Shown here piece after piece: positions 1-7,236 of a stretch of 12,945 nucleotides of DNA. The translations under genes and the position numbers were made by a program. Source of the DNA: Alphaproteobacteria bacterium (GTDB taxonomy: Bacteria; Pseudomonadota; Alphaproteobacteria; SMXP01); the NCBI GenBank assembly GCA_021774995.1, contig JAJFIM010000153.1, positions 1 through 12,945 of the forward strand. Reading direction: 5' to 3'. Position 1 is the first letter of the stretch. Each line of letters begins with the position of its first letter. The notes beneath the pieces were generated by a model. The model was not told where the DNA came from. It did not search any database and worked only from the letters and a program-made list of their open reading frames with translations.

Positions 1-363
1 TTGGATGGAAAGGACGGCGTTTGCTTCAGAAGAAAGAGGCGCGGTTGAGGGGGGTTGATTTACCTGCTCAGGCGCGGCGTCAAGTGTCAAGCCGGTTTGC
101 GCACGGGTTGCGTCTTCTGGAGCGGCGGCGCGTATGGAGTCAATAGGATCAGGTTGGGTAGAATCATCCTGCGTGAGGTTTTCTGTCTTGCGGCTATCGC
201 GTCTGTTTTCCGGCGGCGTTGCCGTGTCGCGCGCTGCCTGCTCTTGGGGCAAATGATCCGCAAAATTGTCAACCGGCTCAGAGGAGGCCTTGTCAGACTT
301 AGGCGCCCGTCGTTCAGCGGGTTCGGGGCGCGGCGTAACAATGATGTCGAGAGATGCGGTCAT
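1..363 (-). CDS. Probable flagellar hook-length control protein FliK, N-terminal part (truncated by window edge)
   Basis: The minus strand is open without a stop from the ATG at 363 to the window edge, giving 121 residues that begin MTASLDIIVTPRPEPAERRA. The protein is hydrophilic and rich in Pro, Ala, Glu, Asp and Gln, with a short FADHLPQEQ stretch. It has no predicted membrane segment. This composition is typical of the poorly conserved N-terminal half of FliK, the secreted ruler that sets hook length; the conserved C-terminal domain would lie outside the window. The name rests mainly on context: it is divergent from flgK and preceded by its own sigma-54 promoter. An in-frame ATG at 402 is an alternative start, but the predicted transcript begins near 414, which leaves almost no leader for it, so 363 is preferred. 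No strong Shine-Dalgarno sequence is visible. It could be another disordered flagellar protein. The reading frame is fairly sure; the product is not. Confidence 0.5.
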   Translation of the reverse strand, partial: MTASLDIIVTPRPEPAERRAPKSDKASSEPVDNFADHLPQEQAARDTATPPENRRDSRKTENLTQDDSTQPDPIDSIRAAAPEDATRAQTGLTLDAAPEQVNQPPSTAPLSSEANAVLSIQ

Positions 364-423
364 ACTTAAGCTGTCGTCTTTTGCGCGCCGTGAATGGTTC
401 ATGCCAAATGCATAGCCCTTTTA

Positions 424-440
424 TAGCAAAGCCTAGGCCA
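424..440 (-). promoter_or_regulatory. Sigma-54 promoter for the leftward fliK-like gene
   Basis: Read on the minus strand the site is TGGCCTAGGCTTTGCTA. It has GG and GC exactly 10 bases apart, a TGGC -24 box and a TTGCT -12 box, against the consensus TGGCAC-N5-TTGCW. Transcription would begin near 414, about 50 bases before the ATG at 363. The position fits sigma-54 control of middle or late flagellar genes, as known in Caulobacter and relatives. Confidence 0.6.
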
Positions 441-456
441 AGAATTTGAACCTTGG

Positions 457-477
457 ACATTGGCGGAAAACCAATGT
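457..477. repeat. Inverted repeat, 7-bp arms with 7-bp centre
   Basis: ACATTGG at 457-463 is repeated in reverse complement as CCAATGT at 471-477. It lies just upstream of the leftward sigma-54 promoter, at about -43 to -63 from its predicted start. It could be a regulator site; no known binding consensus is recognised. Confidence 0.35.
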
Positions 478-522
478 TTATGAGATTTCAAATCACTGTT
501 TCCGGGTGATGAAATTTCCCCT

Positions 523-537
523 CGGCAAGTCTTGCCG
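523..537. promoter_or_regulatory. Perfect 15-bp dyad, candidate enhancer for both sigma-54 promoters
   Basis: CGGCAAG, a central T, then CTTGCCG form a perfect palindrome. Its centre (530) is about 116 bp upstream of the predicted leftward start (near 414) and about 182 bp upstream of the predicted rightward start (near 712). This is the range in which sigma-54 activators such as FlbD or FleQ-type proteins bind. The sequence shows the dyad; binding by a flagellar activator is inferred from position. Confidence 0.45.
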
Positions 538-614
538 GGCAGAAGCGTAGCCCTGCGCATAATTGTTCTTTGGTGAATTTTGTAATCAAAGATCAGTAAA
601 CGGAAATAATATTG

Positions 615-626
615 TGAAATATTTCA
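615..626. repeat. 12-bp AT-rich palindrome TGAAATATTTCA
   Basis: A perfect 12-bp palindrome lies in the AT-rich stretch (about 570-685) between the 523-537 dyad and the flgK sigma-54 promoter. In related flagellar promoters this interval often holds a DNA-bending protein site. No good IHF consensus match was found, so the role is open. Confidence 0.3.
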
Positions 627-685
627 ATTTTGCGTTGATGCGGCAAATATGCAGTTTTTTCTAGCGATCATTTGCGAAATTTGTT

Positions 686-701
686 TGGCATCCCCATTGC
701 A
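686..701 (+). promoter_or_regulatory. Sigma-54 promoter for flgK-flgL
   Basis: TGGCATCCCCATTGCA matches TGGCAC-N5-TTGCA at every position except the sixth. GG (687-688) and GC (699-700) are exactly 10 bases apart. The predicted start is about 711-712, leaving a leader of about 255 bases before flgK. Sigma-54 control of hook-junction genes is established in Caulobacter. Confidence 0.75.
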
Positions 702-711
702 CATCATGATG

Positions 712-966
712 GCGCGCGTTGAGCGTTACAAGATATAACCGTTGAATAAAAATATGGGTGATGTTCATGAATGTAAGTAATTATATAGGAGTTAGGGCTT
801 GCTGTGTTCTTATGATTGCGGGAATGCGCAGCGCCGCCCGGCGGAAAAAATTTCCCAGTGATGGGATGAAGCTGCCGCGAGACGGCAATAATGAACCCAG
901 CACGCTCTGGCTTCAAGGGTGTCTCGCGCCGCGTAAAACTAGCTTGATTTCCAAAGGTAGTTTGAG
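712..966 (+). other. Long, potentially structured flgK leader
   Basis: About 255 bases separate the predicted sigma-54 start from the flgK ATG. They hold three short inverted repeats in a row: CCGCC/GGCGG (834-844), TCCCA/TGGGA with a GTGA loop (853-866), and TGCCG/CGGCA with a CGAGA loop (873-887). No U-tract follows any of them, so they are not typical terminators. A frame of 67 codons from ATG 767 (or GTG 758) ends at 970 and overlaps the flgK start as ATGA. Its codon use is not gene-like, and I do not call it a gene. Confidence 0.4.
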
Positions 967-3120
967 ATGAGCATTGGCGCGATCCTGAATAATGCGTTTT
1001 CCGCCCTGCAACTTAATCAAGAAGCATTGCGCGTTACGTCAAACAATGTGGCGAACGTCAACACGCCGGGTTATGCGCGCCGGGTGGTTGAGCAGGAAGC
1101 TTCGACCGTTCAGGGAATTTCCAATGGCGTGGCTATTTCTGAGATCAAGCGCATCGTCGATGGTTTTTTTGTGCGCGAAGCCTTGAGCGCGCGCTCAGGC
1201 CGCGCTCAGTTTCAAGCGCAATTATCCATTCATGATCGGTTGCAGTCGATATTCGGCGCGCCCGATCAAAACACGTCTCTGCCGGGACAAATAGACCGCG
1301 CTTTGGCGTCGCTGGCGGATTTGTCCGTCGATGTTACTTCCGCCGTTCAACGAACTAGCGCTGTTTCCGATTTGCAGTTGATGACGGGGGCTTTTTCTTC
1401 TCTTTCCGATCAGATACAGGGTATCCGCACTGATATTGATCGCAGCATTGCCGCCAATGTCACGACGTTAAACAGCCTGTTCGAGCAGGTTCAAAGTTTA
1501 AACGCCACCATTGAACGCGAACTTGTTTTGGGGGGGAATGCCGCCGCCCTTCAGGATCAAAGAAGTACGGTTGTAGAGGAAATCGCATCAATCATGGATG
1601 TGAAAACGTCACCGCAACCAAGCGGCTCTCTTTATTTGTCAACGCAGGACGGATTTTCTCTCGTTGGCGCCCTCAGGGTGGAATTGAGTTACGCCCCGCA
1701 AAACGCCATGTCGGCGAGTACGGTGTCGCTGCCCCTCGTCGCAACCACCATCACTCCATCAACCGGGACGGCCATTCCTCCGATTCTGCCGCTTGATGCG
1801 CATATCACCGGCGGGGAATTGCGCGGCTTGCTCAATATGCGGGATGGGACTTTGCCCGAACTGGCCTCTGAGATTGGACAATTGGCTGGCGCGGTGGCGG
1901 ACCGGCTCAATGCCGTCCAGAATGATAATTCCGCAGTGCCGGCGCCCTCTGTTTTGGTGGGCCGCAATACCGGTCTGGTGGCTGCGGACAGCTCTAATTT
2001 TACCGGTCAGATGACGTTGGCCGTGACCGCGGCGGATGGCTCTTTGGTCTCTCAGATTGCCTTTGATTTTACCGCCGGAATTTATGCGGTTGACGGCGGC
2101 GCGCCCATTGCCATTGGCGGAAGCACGATCGGCGATGTCGTTGCGGCCATGAATGCGGGCTTGGGCGCCAATGGAAGCGCCAGTCTGACGGGCGGCGCGT
2201 TGACCGTGCAGGCGGCGGGCGGCAATGGGGTTTCTTTCCTTCAGGACAGCGCCAATCCAAGTTCGCGCGCGGGCCGTGGAGTTAGTCATTTTTTCGGCTT
2301 GAATGATTTGATTGAAGCGCAGCGGCCGAGCACATTCGAAACCGGGGTGAGCGGCGCCGATGCTCATGGTTTTACTCCCGGCCAAACGATTGATTTTGTC
2401 ATCCGCAATCCTGATGGGCGTGAAGCCATACAATATACATACACTGTTGCGGGTGCGAGTTTTGATGACATTGTGGCGGATCTCAACAACCCGGTCACAG
2501 GTTTGGGGTCTTTCATGTCATTCAGCCTGGGCGCCAATGGGGAATTGACGGCCGCGCCGCAATCAGGTTTTGGCGGTTTTCAGCTCCAGGTGGCGTCAGA
2601 CGGAACGGCGCGCACGGGGTCAGGCGTTGCTTTTACGGAAATGTTCGGTTTGGGGACGCGTTATCAAATGGAGCAGGCGCAAGGTATGGCGGTGGTCAGC
2701 CGCATTGCTAATAATCCCGATCAATTGGCGCTGGCGAAACTTGATTTAAGTATTGGAACGCCGGGCTCTTTGGTCCTCAGTTCCGGCGATAATCGCGGGG
2801 CGCTTGAATTTGATTTGGTGCGCAGCGCGGCGGTGAATTTTGCGCCGTCGGGCCATTTAGGCGCCGCCAGCGCTTCCCCAGAGGAATACGCCGCGTTGAT
2901 CCTGGCCGATATGGGGACGCAAGCGGCCCAGATAGATTCTTTAAGCGCCGACAGTATTGCCCTTAGTGAAGAGGTTGAGCAGCGCAAGCAAGAAGTCCAG
3001 GGCGTGAATATGGATGAAGAGCTCGCCAATATGATGGTTTTTCAGCAATCTTATAATGCGGCGGCGCGCATGATAACGGCGGCGCGCGAGCTGTATGATA
3101 CGCTTTTGCGCATGGTGTAA
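967..3120 (+). CDS. flgK: Flagellar hook-associated protein 1 FlgK
   Basis: FlgK is the first hook-filament junction protein, exported by the flagellar type III system and assembled between the hook and FlgL. The 717-residue product starts with the rod/hook family signature (residues 1-45, with NNVANVNTPGYARR at 26-39). It ends with the matching C-terminal helix (about 680-717, NMDEELANMMVFQQSYNAAA then ARELYDTLLRMV). These two ends form the coiled D0/D1 core. The protein is longer than the enterobacterial one (about 550 residues), and the extra length is in the middle. Residues about 345-447 and 470-565 look like two related beta-rich domains, the first ending SHFFGLND and the second TEMFGLGTR. 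The ATG at 967 follows AAAGG with 9-base spacing. A sigma-54 promoter lies about 280 bases upstream. flgL follows after 32 bases, almost certainly in the same transcript. Confidence 0.95.
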   Translation: MSIGAILNNAFSALQLNQEALRVTSNNVANVNTPGYARRVVEQEASTVQGISNGVAISEIKRIVDGFFVREALSARSGRAQFQAQLSIHDRLQSIFGAPDQNTSLPGQIDRALASLADLSVDVTSAVQRTSAVSDLQLMTGAFSSLSDQIQGIRTDIDRSIAANVTTLNSLFEQVQSLNATIERELVLGGNAAALQDQRSTVVEEIASIMDVKTSPQPSGSLYLSTQDGFSLVGALRVELSYAPQNAMSASTVSLPLVATTITPSTGTAIPPILPLDAHITGGELRGLLNMRDGTLPELASEIGQLAGAVADRLNAVQNDNSAVPAPSVLVGRNTGLVAADSSNFTGQMTLAVTAADGSLVSQIAFDFTAGIYAVDGGAPIAIGGSTIGDVVAAMNAGLGANGSASLTGGALTVQAAGGNGVSFLQDSANPSSRAGRGVSHFFGLNDLIEAQRPSTFETGVSGADAHGFTPGQTIDFVIRNPDGREAIQYTYTVAGASFDDIVADLNNPVTGLGSFMSFSLGANGELTAAPQSGFGGFQLQVASDGTARTGSGVAFTEMFGLGTRYQMEQAQGMAVVSRIANNPDQLALAKLDLSIGTPGSLVLSSGDNRGALEFDLVRSAAVNFAPSGHLGAASASPEEYAALILADMGTQAAQIDSLSADSIALSEEVEQRKQEVQGVNMDEELANMMVFQQSYNAAARMITAARELYDTLLRMV

Positions 3121-3152
3121 CGTGTACTGACTAATAAATTAGGAATCGGGAT

Positions 3153-4079
3153 ATGACGCGAGTTACGGATTTAGCGCGAAGCCAGGCTCTTCTGGCGCAA
3201 CTTCAGGCTTTGAAATCATCGTCTTTTCAAACTGAGCGCCAAGTGGCGACCGGAAAGAAGGCGCAATATTTTAAAGAAATTGGCAAGGATACAGGCGTGC
3301 TTTTATCCGCGAAAGCATTGGAGGGGCGCATTACGCAATTTCAGAAGACGGGTGAGCTGGTGTCGTCCCGTATTGAATTGCAAAATGTTCAGCTTCAATC
3401 CTTGTCGGATTCCGCCGGCGCGTTGCGTCAATCAGTTCTGGACGCCGTGAGTCTGAACAAAGGCGTTGGCTTTATGGCTAAAATATCGCAGCTCTTTGAA
3501 ACATCCGTTGGCATTCTCAACAGTAAAATCGATGGTAAATATATCTATTCAGGAACGCGGTCTGATGTCCCGCCGGTCAATATTTCCAAGATAGGCGAAC
3601 TTGTCGCGATCCCGGCCGCGGCGAATGTTTTCGATAACAACACTCTGAAACAAAGTGCGCGGCTCGATGAAAGCCTGATCATTGAGTATGGCGTTGTGGC
3701 CAGCGAAATCGCCACCGATTTGTTTGACGCTATTAAGCGGATTGCCGATTATGACGCTAATCCGGCGACCGGTCCGTTCCAGAGTGATTTGACGCCGGCG
3801 CAAGCGGCGTTTCTTCAGGGTGAAATGGTCAATCTCATTGCGTTGACTGACCAGTTGACGGCGGTTGTGGCTGAAAACGGCAGTAAATTCGAGCAGGTTC
3901 AGACGACGACCCAGCGCCATGTTTCGACTGAAATCTATGTTACGGGTTTTATATCCGACATTGAAGACGTTGACATCGCCGAAGCCATCACCCGCCTCAA
4001 TGAAGACCAAACGGCCACGGAAGCCACCATGCGCATGCTCTCGACGCTGAACCGGCTGACGCTGTTGGACTTTCTCTAA
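3153..4079 (+). CDS. flgL: Flagellar hook-associated protein 3 FlgL
   Basis: FlgL is the second hook-filament junction protein, a flagellin-like adaptor placed between FlgK and the filament. The 308-residue product begins with the flagellin-type N-terminal helix (MTRVTDLARSQALLAQLQAL, then QVATGKK at about 31-37). It ends with the conserved C-terminal helix (ITRLNEDQTATEATMRMLS... to LLDFL), with a variable centre. The length is usual for the family. The ATG at 3153 is preceded by AGGA at 3141-3144 with 8-base spacing. It lies 32 bases after flgK with no promoter or terminator visible between them, so it should share the flgK sigma-54 promoter. It is the last flagellar gene before an unrelated convergent antiporter gene, so the flagellar block appears to end here. 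Confidence 0.93.
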   Translation: MTRVTDLARSQALLAQLQALKSSSFQTERQVATGKKAQYFKEIGKDTGVLLSAKALEGRITQFQKTGELVSSRIELQNVQLQSLSDSAGALRQSVLDAVSLNKGVGFMAKISQLFETSVGILNSKIDGKYIYSGTRSDVPPVNISKIGELVAIPAAANVFDNNTLKQSARLDESLIIEYGVVASEIATDLFDAIKRIADYDANPATGPFQSDLTPAQAAFLQGEMVNLIALTDQLTAVVAENGSKFEQVQTTTQRHVSTEIYVTGFISDIEDVDIAEAITRLNEDQTATEATMRMLSTLNRLTLLDFL

Positions 4080-4094
4080 GGGTTTTACCGGCGG

Positions 4095-5828
4095 TCATTC
4101 CGTCGACGTCGCGCGGTAGGCGGCGGCGCGTTCAGCGGCGATGCGGTCGCGCACAGATTCGCCTTCATAACCGAATTCCTCTAATGCGCGGGCGGCCAAT
4201 TGAAGTCCGGCCTCAATGGCGTCTGGGATGACGAAGCCCGCCCCCGCCTCGGAAAGTCTGCGGGCGTGGTCGGCGTCCCGGGCGCGCACAAGGATCAACG
4301 CATCCCGCCTCAAATTACGCACGGCGCGCACCATAGCTTCGGCGCTGTCGGCGTCATCGACAGTAATGATGAACATGGCCGCCCCTTGAGCTCCGGCGCG
4401 CGCCAGGATCTCCGGACGCGCGGCGTCGCCCAGATATGCCCTCCAGCCCTCTTCGCGCGCTTTTGCGACGCAAATCGGATTGCGCTCCAGCGCAACGACC
4501 TCCGCCTCTTCCGTCTCCAGGATGCGGGCGATGGCGTGGCCGACCCGGCCAAAACCGGCGACAATCACATGTCCTTTGAGGCCGGCAAAATCATCCATAA
4601 GGCCCGCTTCTTGTCTCGCTTTGGCGAAACGCGCCGCCGTGATCCGGCCGAGTTGACCGAGGAGCGGGATGAGCGCCATAGATAGACCTGCGATTGCGGC
4701 GACAAGCGCCGCCGCTTCACCACCCAGCACGCCGCCCGCCACGGCGGTGGCGAGGATTATGAAGGCGAACTCGCCGGCGGGCGCAAGTAAAAAGGCGGTC
4801 TCGATGGCAAGAGACGCCCCGCCCGCAAACAGTCGGCAGGCAATCGCTGCGATCACGGCTTTAACGATGAGAAGAGCGAGCAGGCCGCTGGCGACCCAGG
4901 GCAACAGGCGTCCGATGATTTCGAGATCGAAGCTCATGCCGACAGTCATGAAGAACAAGCCGAGCAGCAATCCTTTAAACGGCTCAAGATCAACCTCCGT
5001 CTGATGCTTGAACTCAGTTTCCCCCAAGAGCAACCCAGCGAGAAATGCGCCAAGTGCGAGGGAGAGGCCGGCGCTTGCCGTGATGACGGCGGCGCCCACC
5101 ACCGTGAAAAGCGTAAGCGCCATGAGGAAATCGCGTCCGCCGGCATGGGCGGCAAGCCTGAAGACGCGCCGCAAGAGGAACCGCCCGATTATGAAAATGG
5201 CGAGAATTGCCAGGAAGCCGTCTATAAGCGCCTCGGCGATGATGGTTGCGAGGCTGAACTGCGCGTCTTGAGAAGCGAAATCAACAAAGATCAAGATGGG
5301 GGCGACCATAAGATCCTGAAACAGCAGAACGCCGAGCGCCGCGCGTCCGACGGGCGCCGCCGCGCGCCGCTTCTCGGTCAGCACTTGCATCACGACCGCG
5401 GTTGAGGACAGCGCCAGCGCCAAGCCGACAATGGCGGCGGCGGGCGCGGTCAGGCCGAGAAAATAGGCCGTAATTCCGATGATCGCGGCGCTCATCCCCG
5501 CCTGGAGGCCTCCGGCGCCGAAAACCACCTGGCGCAAAGCCCAAAGCTTCTCAAAAGAAAATTCGAGGCCGAGCATGAACAAAAGGAAGAGAATGCCGAG
5601 TTCCGCGAACAAGGCCGCCGCCTGCGGGTCTGAAATCGTAAAGAGCTCCAACACAGGCCAGTGCGCCGCCAGCAAACCTAATCCGTTGGGGCCGAGCGCC
5701 ACGCCCGCCGCCACAAATCCAACGACTGTCGGCAGACGCAGGAGACGAAAGAGCGGCACCACAATGCCGGCCGCGAAGAGAAAAACAAGGATATCCTTGA
5801 TCAGGAGTGCTTGACCCTCATGCCCCAT
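4095..5828 (-). CDS. CPA2-family monovalent cation:proton antiporter, KefB/KefC-like
   Basis: An inner-membrane K+ or Na+ efflux antiporter with a cytoplasmic nucleotide-binding regulatory domain (577 residues). Residues about 10-395 are a Na+/H+ exchanger domain with some 12 hydrophobic segments. Family motifs are VVGFVAAGVALGP (35-47), LGILFLLFMLGLEFSFEKLW (77-96), SSTAVVMQVL (141-150) and LLFQDLMVAP (168-177); Asp172 is in the conserved QD pair. Residues about 418-535 are a TrkA-N/RCK Rossmann domain with GFGRVG (425-430), an acidic residue after strand 2 (Glu448) and a typical GDAARPEIL stretch. In E. coli Kef systems this domain senses glutathione adducts and NADH. No KefF/KefG ancillary gene is present here, so glutathione gating is not shown. 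The ATG at 5828 follows GGAGG with about 10-base spacing. It is convergent with flgL (15 bp apart). The exact ion is unknown. Confidence 0.88.
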   Translation of the reverse strand: MGHEGQALLIKDILVFLFAAGIVVPLFRLLRLPTVVGFVAAGVALGPNGLGLLAAHWPVLELFTISDPQAAALFAELGILFLLFMLGLEFSFEKLWALRQVVFGAGGLQAGMSAAIIGITAYFLGLTAPAAAIVGLALALSSTAVVMQVLTEKRRAAAPVGRAALGVLLFQDLMVAPILIFVDFASQDAQFSLATIIAEALIDGFLAILAIFIIGRFLLRRVFRLAAHAGGRDFLMALTLFTVVGAAVITASAGLSLALGAFLAGLLLGETEFKHQTEVDLEPFKGLLLGLFFMTVGMSFDLEIIGRLLPWVASGLLALLIVKAVIAAIACRLFAGGASLAIETAFLLAPAGEFAFIILATAVAGGVLGGEAAALVAAIAGLSMALIPLLGQLGRITAARFAKARQEAGLMDDFAGLKGHVIVAGFGRVGHAIARILETEEAEVVALERNPICVAKAREEGWRAYLGDAARPEILARAGAQGAAMFIITVDDADSAEAMVRAVRNLRRDALILVRARDADHARRLSEAGAGFVIPDAIEAGLQLAARALEEFGYEGESVRDRIAAERAAAYRATSTE

Positions 5829-5880
5829 GCAAATCCATCCTCCGCGCGCGTTTTTAATTGTGCGGTCAGTACGCCTTAAC

Positions 5881-5908
5881 TTGCCTATTTTCCGCTCCGG
5901 CGTATAGT
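5881..5908 (+). promoter_or_regulatory. Sigma-70-type promoter for mnmA
   Basis: TTGCCT (5881-5886) and TATAGT (5903-5908) are 16 bases apart. Transcription would start near 5915, about 18 bases before the mnmA ATG. It sits in the 104-bp gap between the divergent antiporter and mnmA. No equally good promoter was found for the antiporter. Confidence 0.5.
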
Positions 5909-5932
5909 GCCCGCCCGATGAAGTAAGGCGCT

Positions 5933-7129
5933 ATGACCGAAGCAACATTAAAGACCAGCCTCACACCCGCCCGCGCGGCGCCGTCCCTTGAGCGGAACTC
6001 TTTAGGGTTTGACGCGCCGCCCAATGCATGCCGCGTGGTCGTGGCCATGTCCGGCGGCGTTGATTCATCCGTAACGGCCGCTTTGCTAAAAACGCAAGGC
6101 TATGACGTTATCGGAATCACGCTGCAACTATATGACCATGGCGCGGCGCTTCAAAAAAATGGCGCCTGTTGCGCCGGCCAGGACATTCATGACGCCACCC
6201 GCGTGGCCCAGGCGCTGGATATTCCCCATTACGTGCTGGACTATGAAAACCGCTTTCGCCAATCGGTAATGGAGGAATTTGCCGATTCATATCTGGCCGG
6301 GCACACGCCGATCCCGTGCGTGCGGTGTAATCAGACGGTCAAGTTTGACGGCTTGCTCGGCATGGCCCGCGATCTGGGCGCTTTGTGCATGGCGACGGGC
6401 CATTATGTCCGCCGGACGGTTGGGCCTCAGGGTCCTGAGCTGCACCGCGGCGCAGATGAGGGCCGTGACCAGAGCTATTTTCTATTCGCCACCACGGCGG
6501 AGCAACTTTCATATCTGCGCTTTCCGCTCGGCGATCTCACCAAATCCGAGACCCGCGACATGGCGTTCCGTCTAGGCCTTAGCATTGCCGATAAACCGGA
6601 CAGTCAAGATATTTGCTTTGTGCCGCAAGGGCATTATGCATCCGTCATTGAACGCTTGCGGCCGGGCGCCAGCGCGCCGGGTCCGATCGTTCATATTGAT
6701 GGCCGGGTGTTGGGCCGTCATGACGGGATTATTCATTACACGGTGGGGCAAAGGCGGGGCCTGGGAATTGCCATGGGGGACCCGCTTTTTGTGGTGGCGC
6801 TACACGCTGAGGACCACAAGGTGATTGTCGGCCCCCGCGCGGCGCTGCAAACCAGGCGGTTACAGGTGAGGGACGTGAATTGGCTGGGAGACGGGCTTTT
6901 TGAGGATCAGGCGAAAGCCGGCCGGTCTTTATATGTCAAGGTGCGATCCACTCATACGCCGGTCCCGGCGCGCCTGCTGGCGGGGTCTTCCGGCGCCGAA
7001 GTGGAGTTTGAGACGCCCGAAGATGGGGTCTCGCCAGGCCAGGCCTGCGTTTTCTATGATGGGCTGGGGCAAACCCGGGTTCTGGGCGGCGGATGGATCG
7101 CAGGGACCACCGGCATGTCCGGCGGTTGA
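5933..7129 (+). CDS. mnmA: tRNA-specific 2-thiouridylase MnmA
   Basis: MnmA adenylates and thiolates U34 of tRNA-Lys, -Glu and -Gln in the cytoplasm, using ATP and persulfide sulfur relayed from a cysteine desulfurase. The 398-residue product has the PP-loop SGGVDSS at 40-46. The two catalytic cysteines appear as Cys132 in PCVRCNQTVKF and Cys228 in DSQDICF. Other family blocks are ATGHYVR (154-160), RDQSYFLF (178-185) and YTVGQRRGLG before the C-terminal beta-barrel domains. The ATG at 5933 has AAGG four bases upstream, and a sigma-70-like promoter lies just before it. This gives about 30 residues before the conserved RVVVAMSGGVDSS block; related proteins often start nearer to it, so the true N-terminus may be shorter. 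A methyltransferase gene follows on the same strand. Confidence 0.94.
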   Translation: MTEATLKTSLTPARAAPSLERNSLGFDAPPNACRVVVAMSGGVDSSVTAALLKTQGYDVIGITLQLYDHGAALQKNGACCAGQDIHDATRVAQALDIPHYVLDYENRFRQSVMEEFADSYLAGHTPIPCVRCNQTVKFDGLLGMARDLGALCMATGHYVRRTVGPQGPELHRGADEGRDQSYFLFATTAEQLSYLRFPLGDLTKSETRDMAFRLGLSIADKPDSQDICFVPQGHYASVIERLRPGASAPGPIVHIDGRVLGRHDGIIHYTVGQRRGLGIAMGDPLFVVALHAEDHKVIVGPRAALQTRRLQVRDVNWLGDGLFEDQAKAGRSLYVKVRSTHTPVPARLLAGSSGAEVEFETPEDGVSPGQACVFYDGLGQTRVLGGGWIAGTTGMSGG

Positions 7130-7236
7130 CGGAAAATCCGGATCTTGCGTTAAGGGATGGAGATAGAAGCTGGCGCCGCGTTGCGGCTCACGCTAAGGTG
7201 AGTGACGTCACGGGTGCGAAAAGTGGGGGATTTGCG

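Noticed and set aside
581..600. IHF site (AATCAAAGATCAG) between the dyad and the flgK promoter
   Set aside because: The first half fits the consensus but the TTR half is absent.
758..970. Small protein gene upstream of flgK
   Set aside because: It has gene-unlike codon use, a poor ribosome site and no recognisable domain. Kept only as a finding about the leader.
1759..2433. Long minus-strand open frame inside flgK
   Set aside because: It is antisense to a secure gene, encodes a low-complexity product and has no family features. Similar antisense frames inside the antiporter (5004-5405) and amidohydrolases (9974-10507, 12022-12588) were dropped for the same reason.
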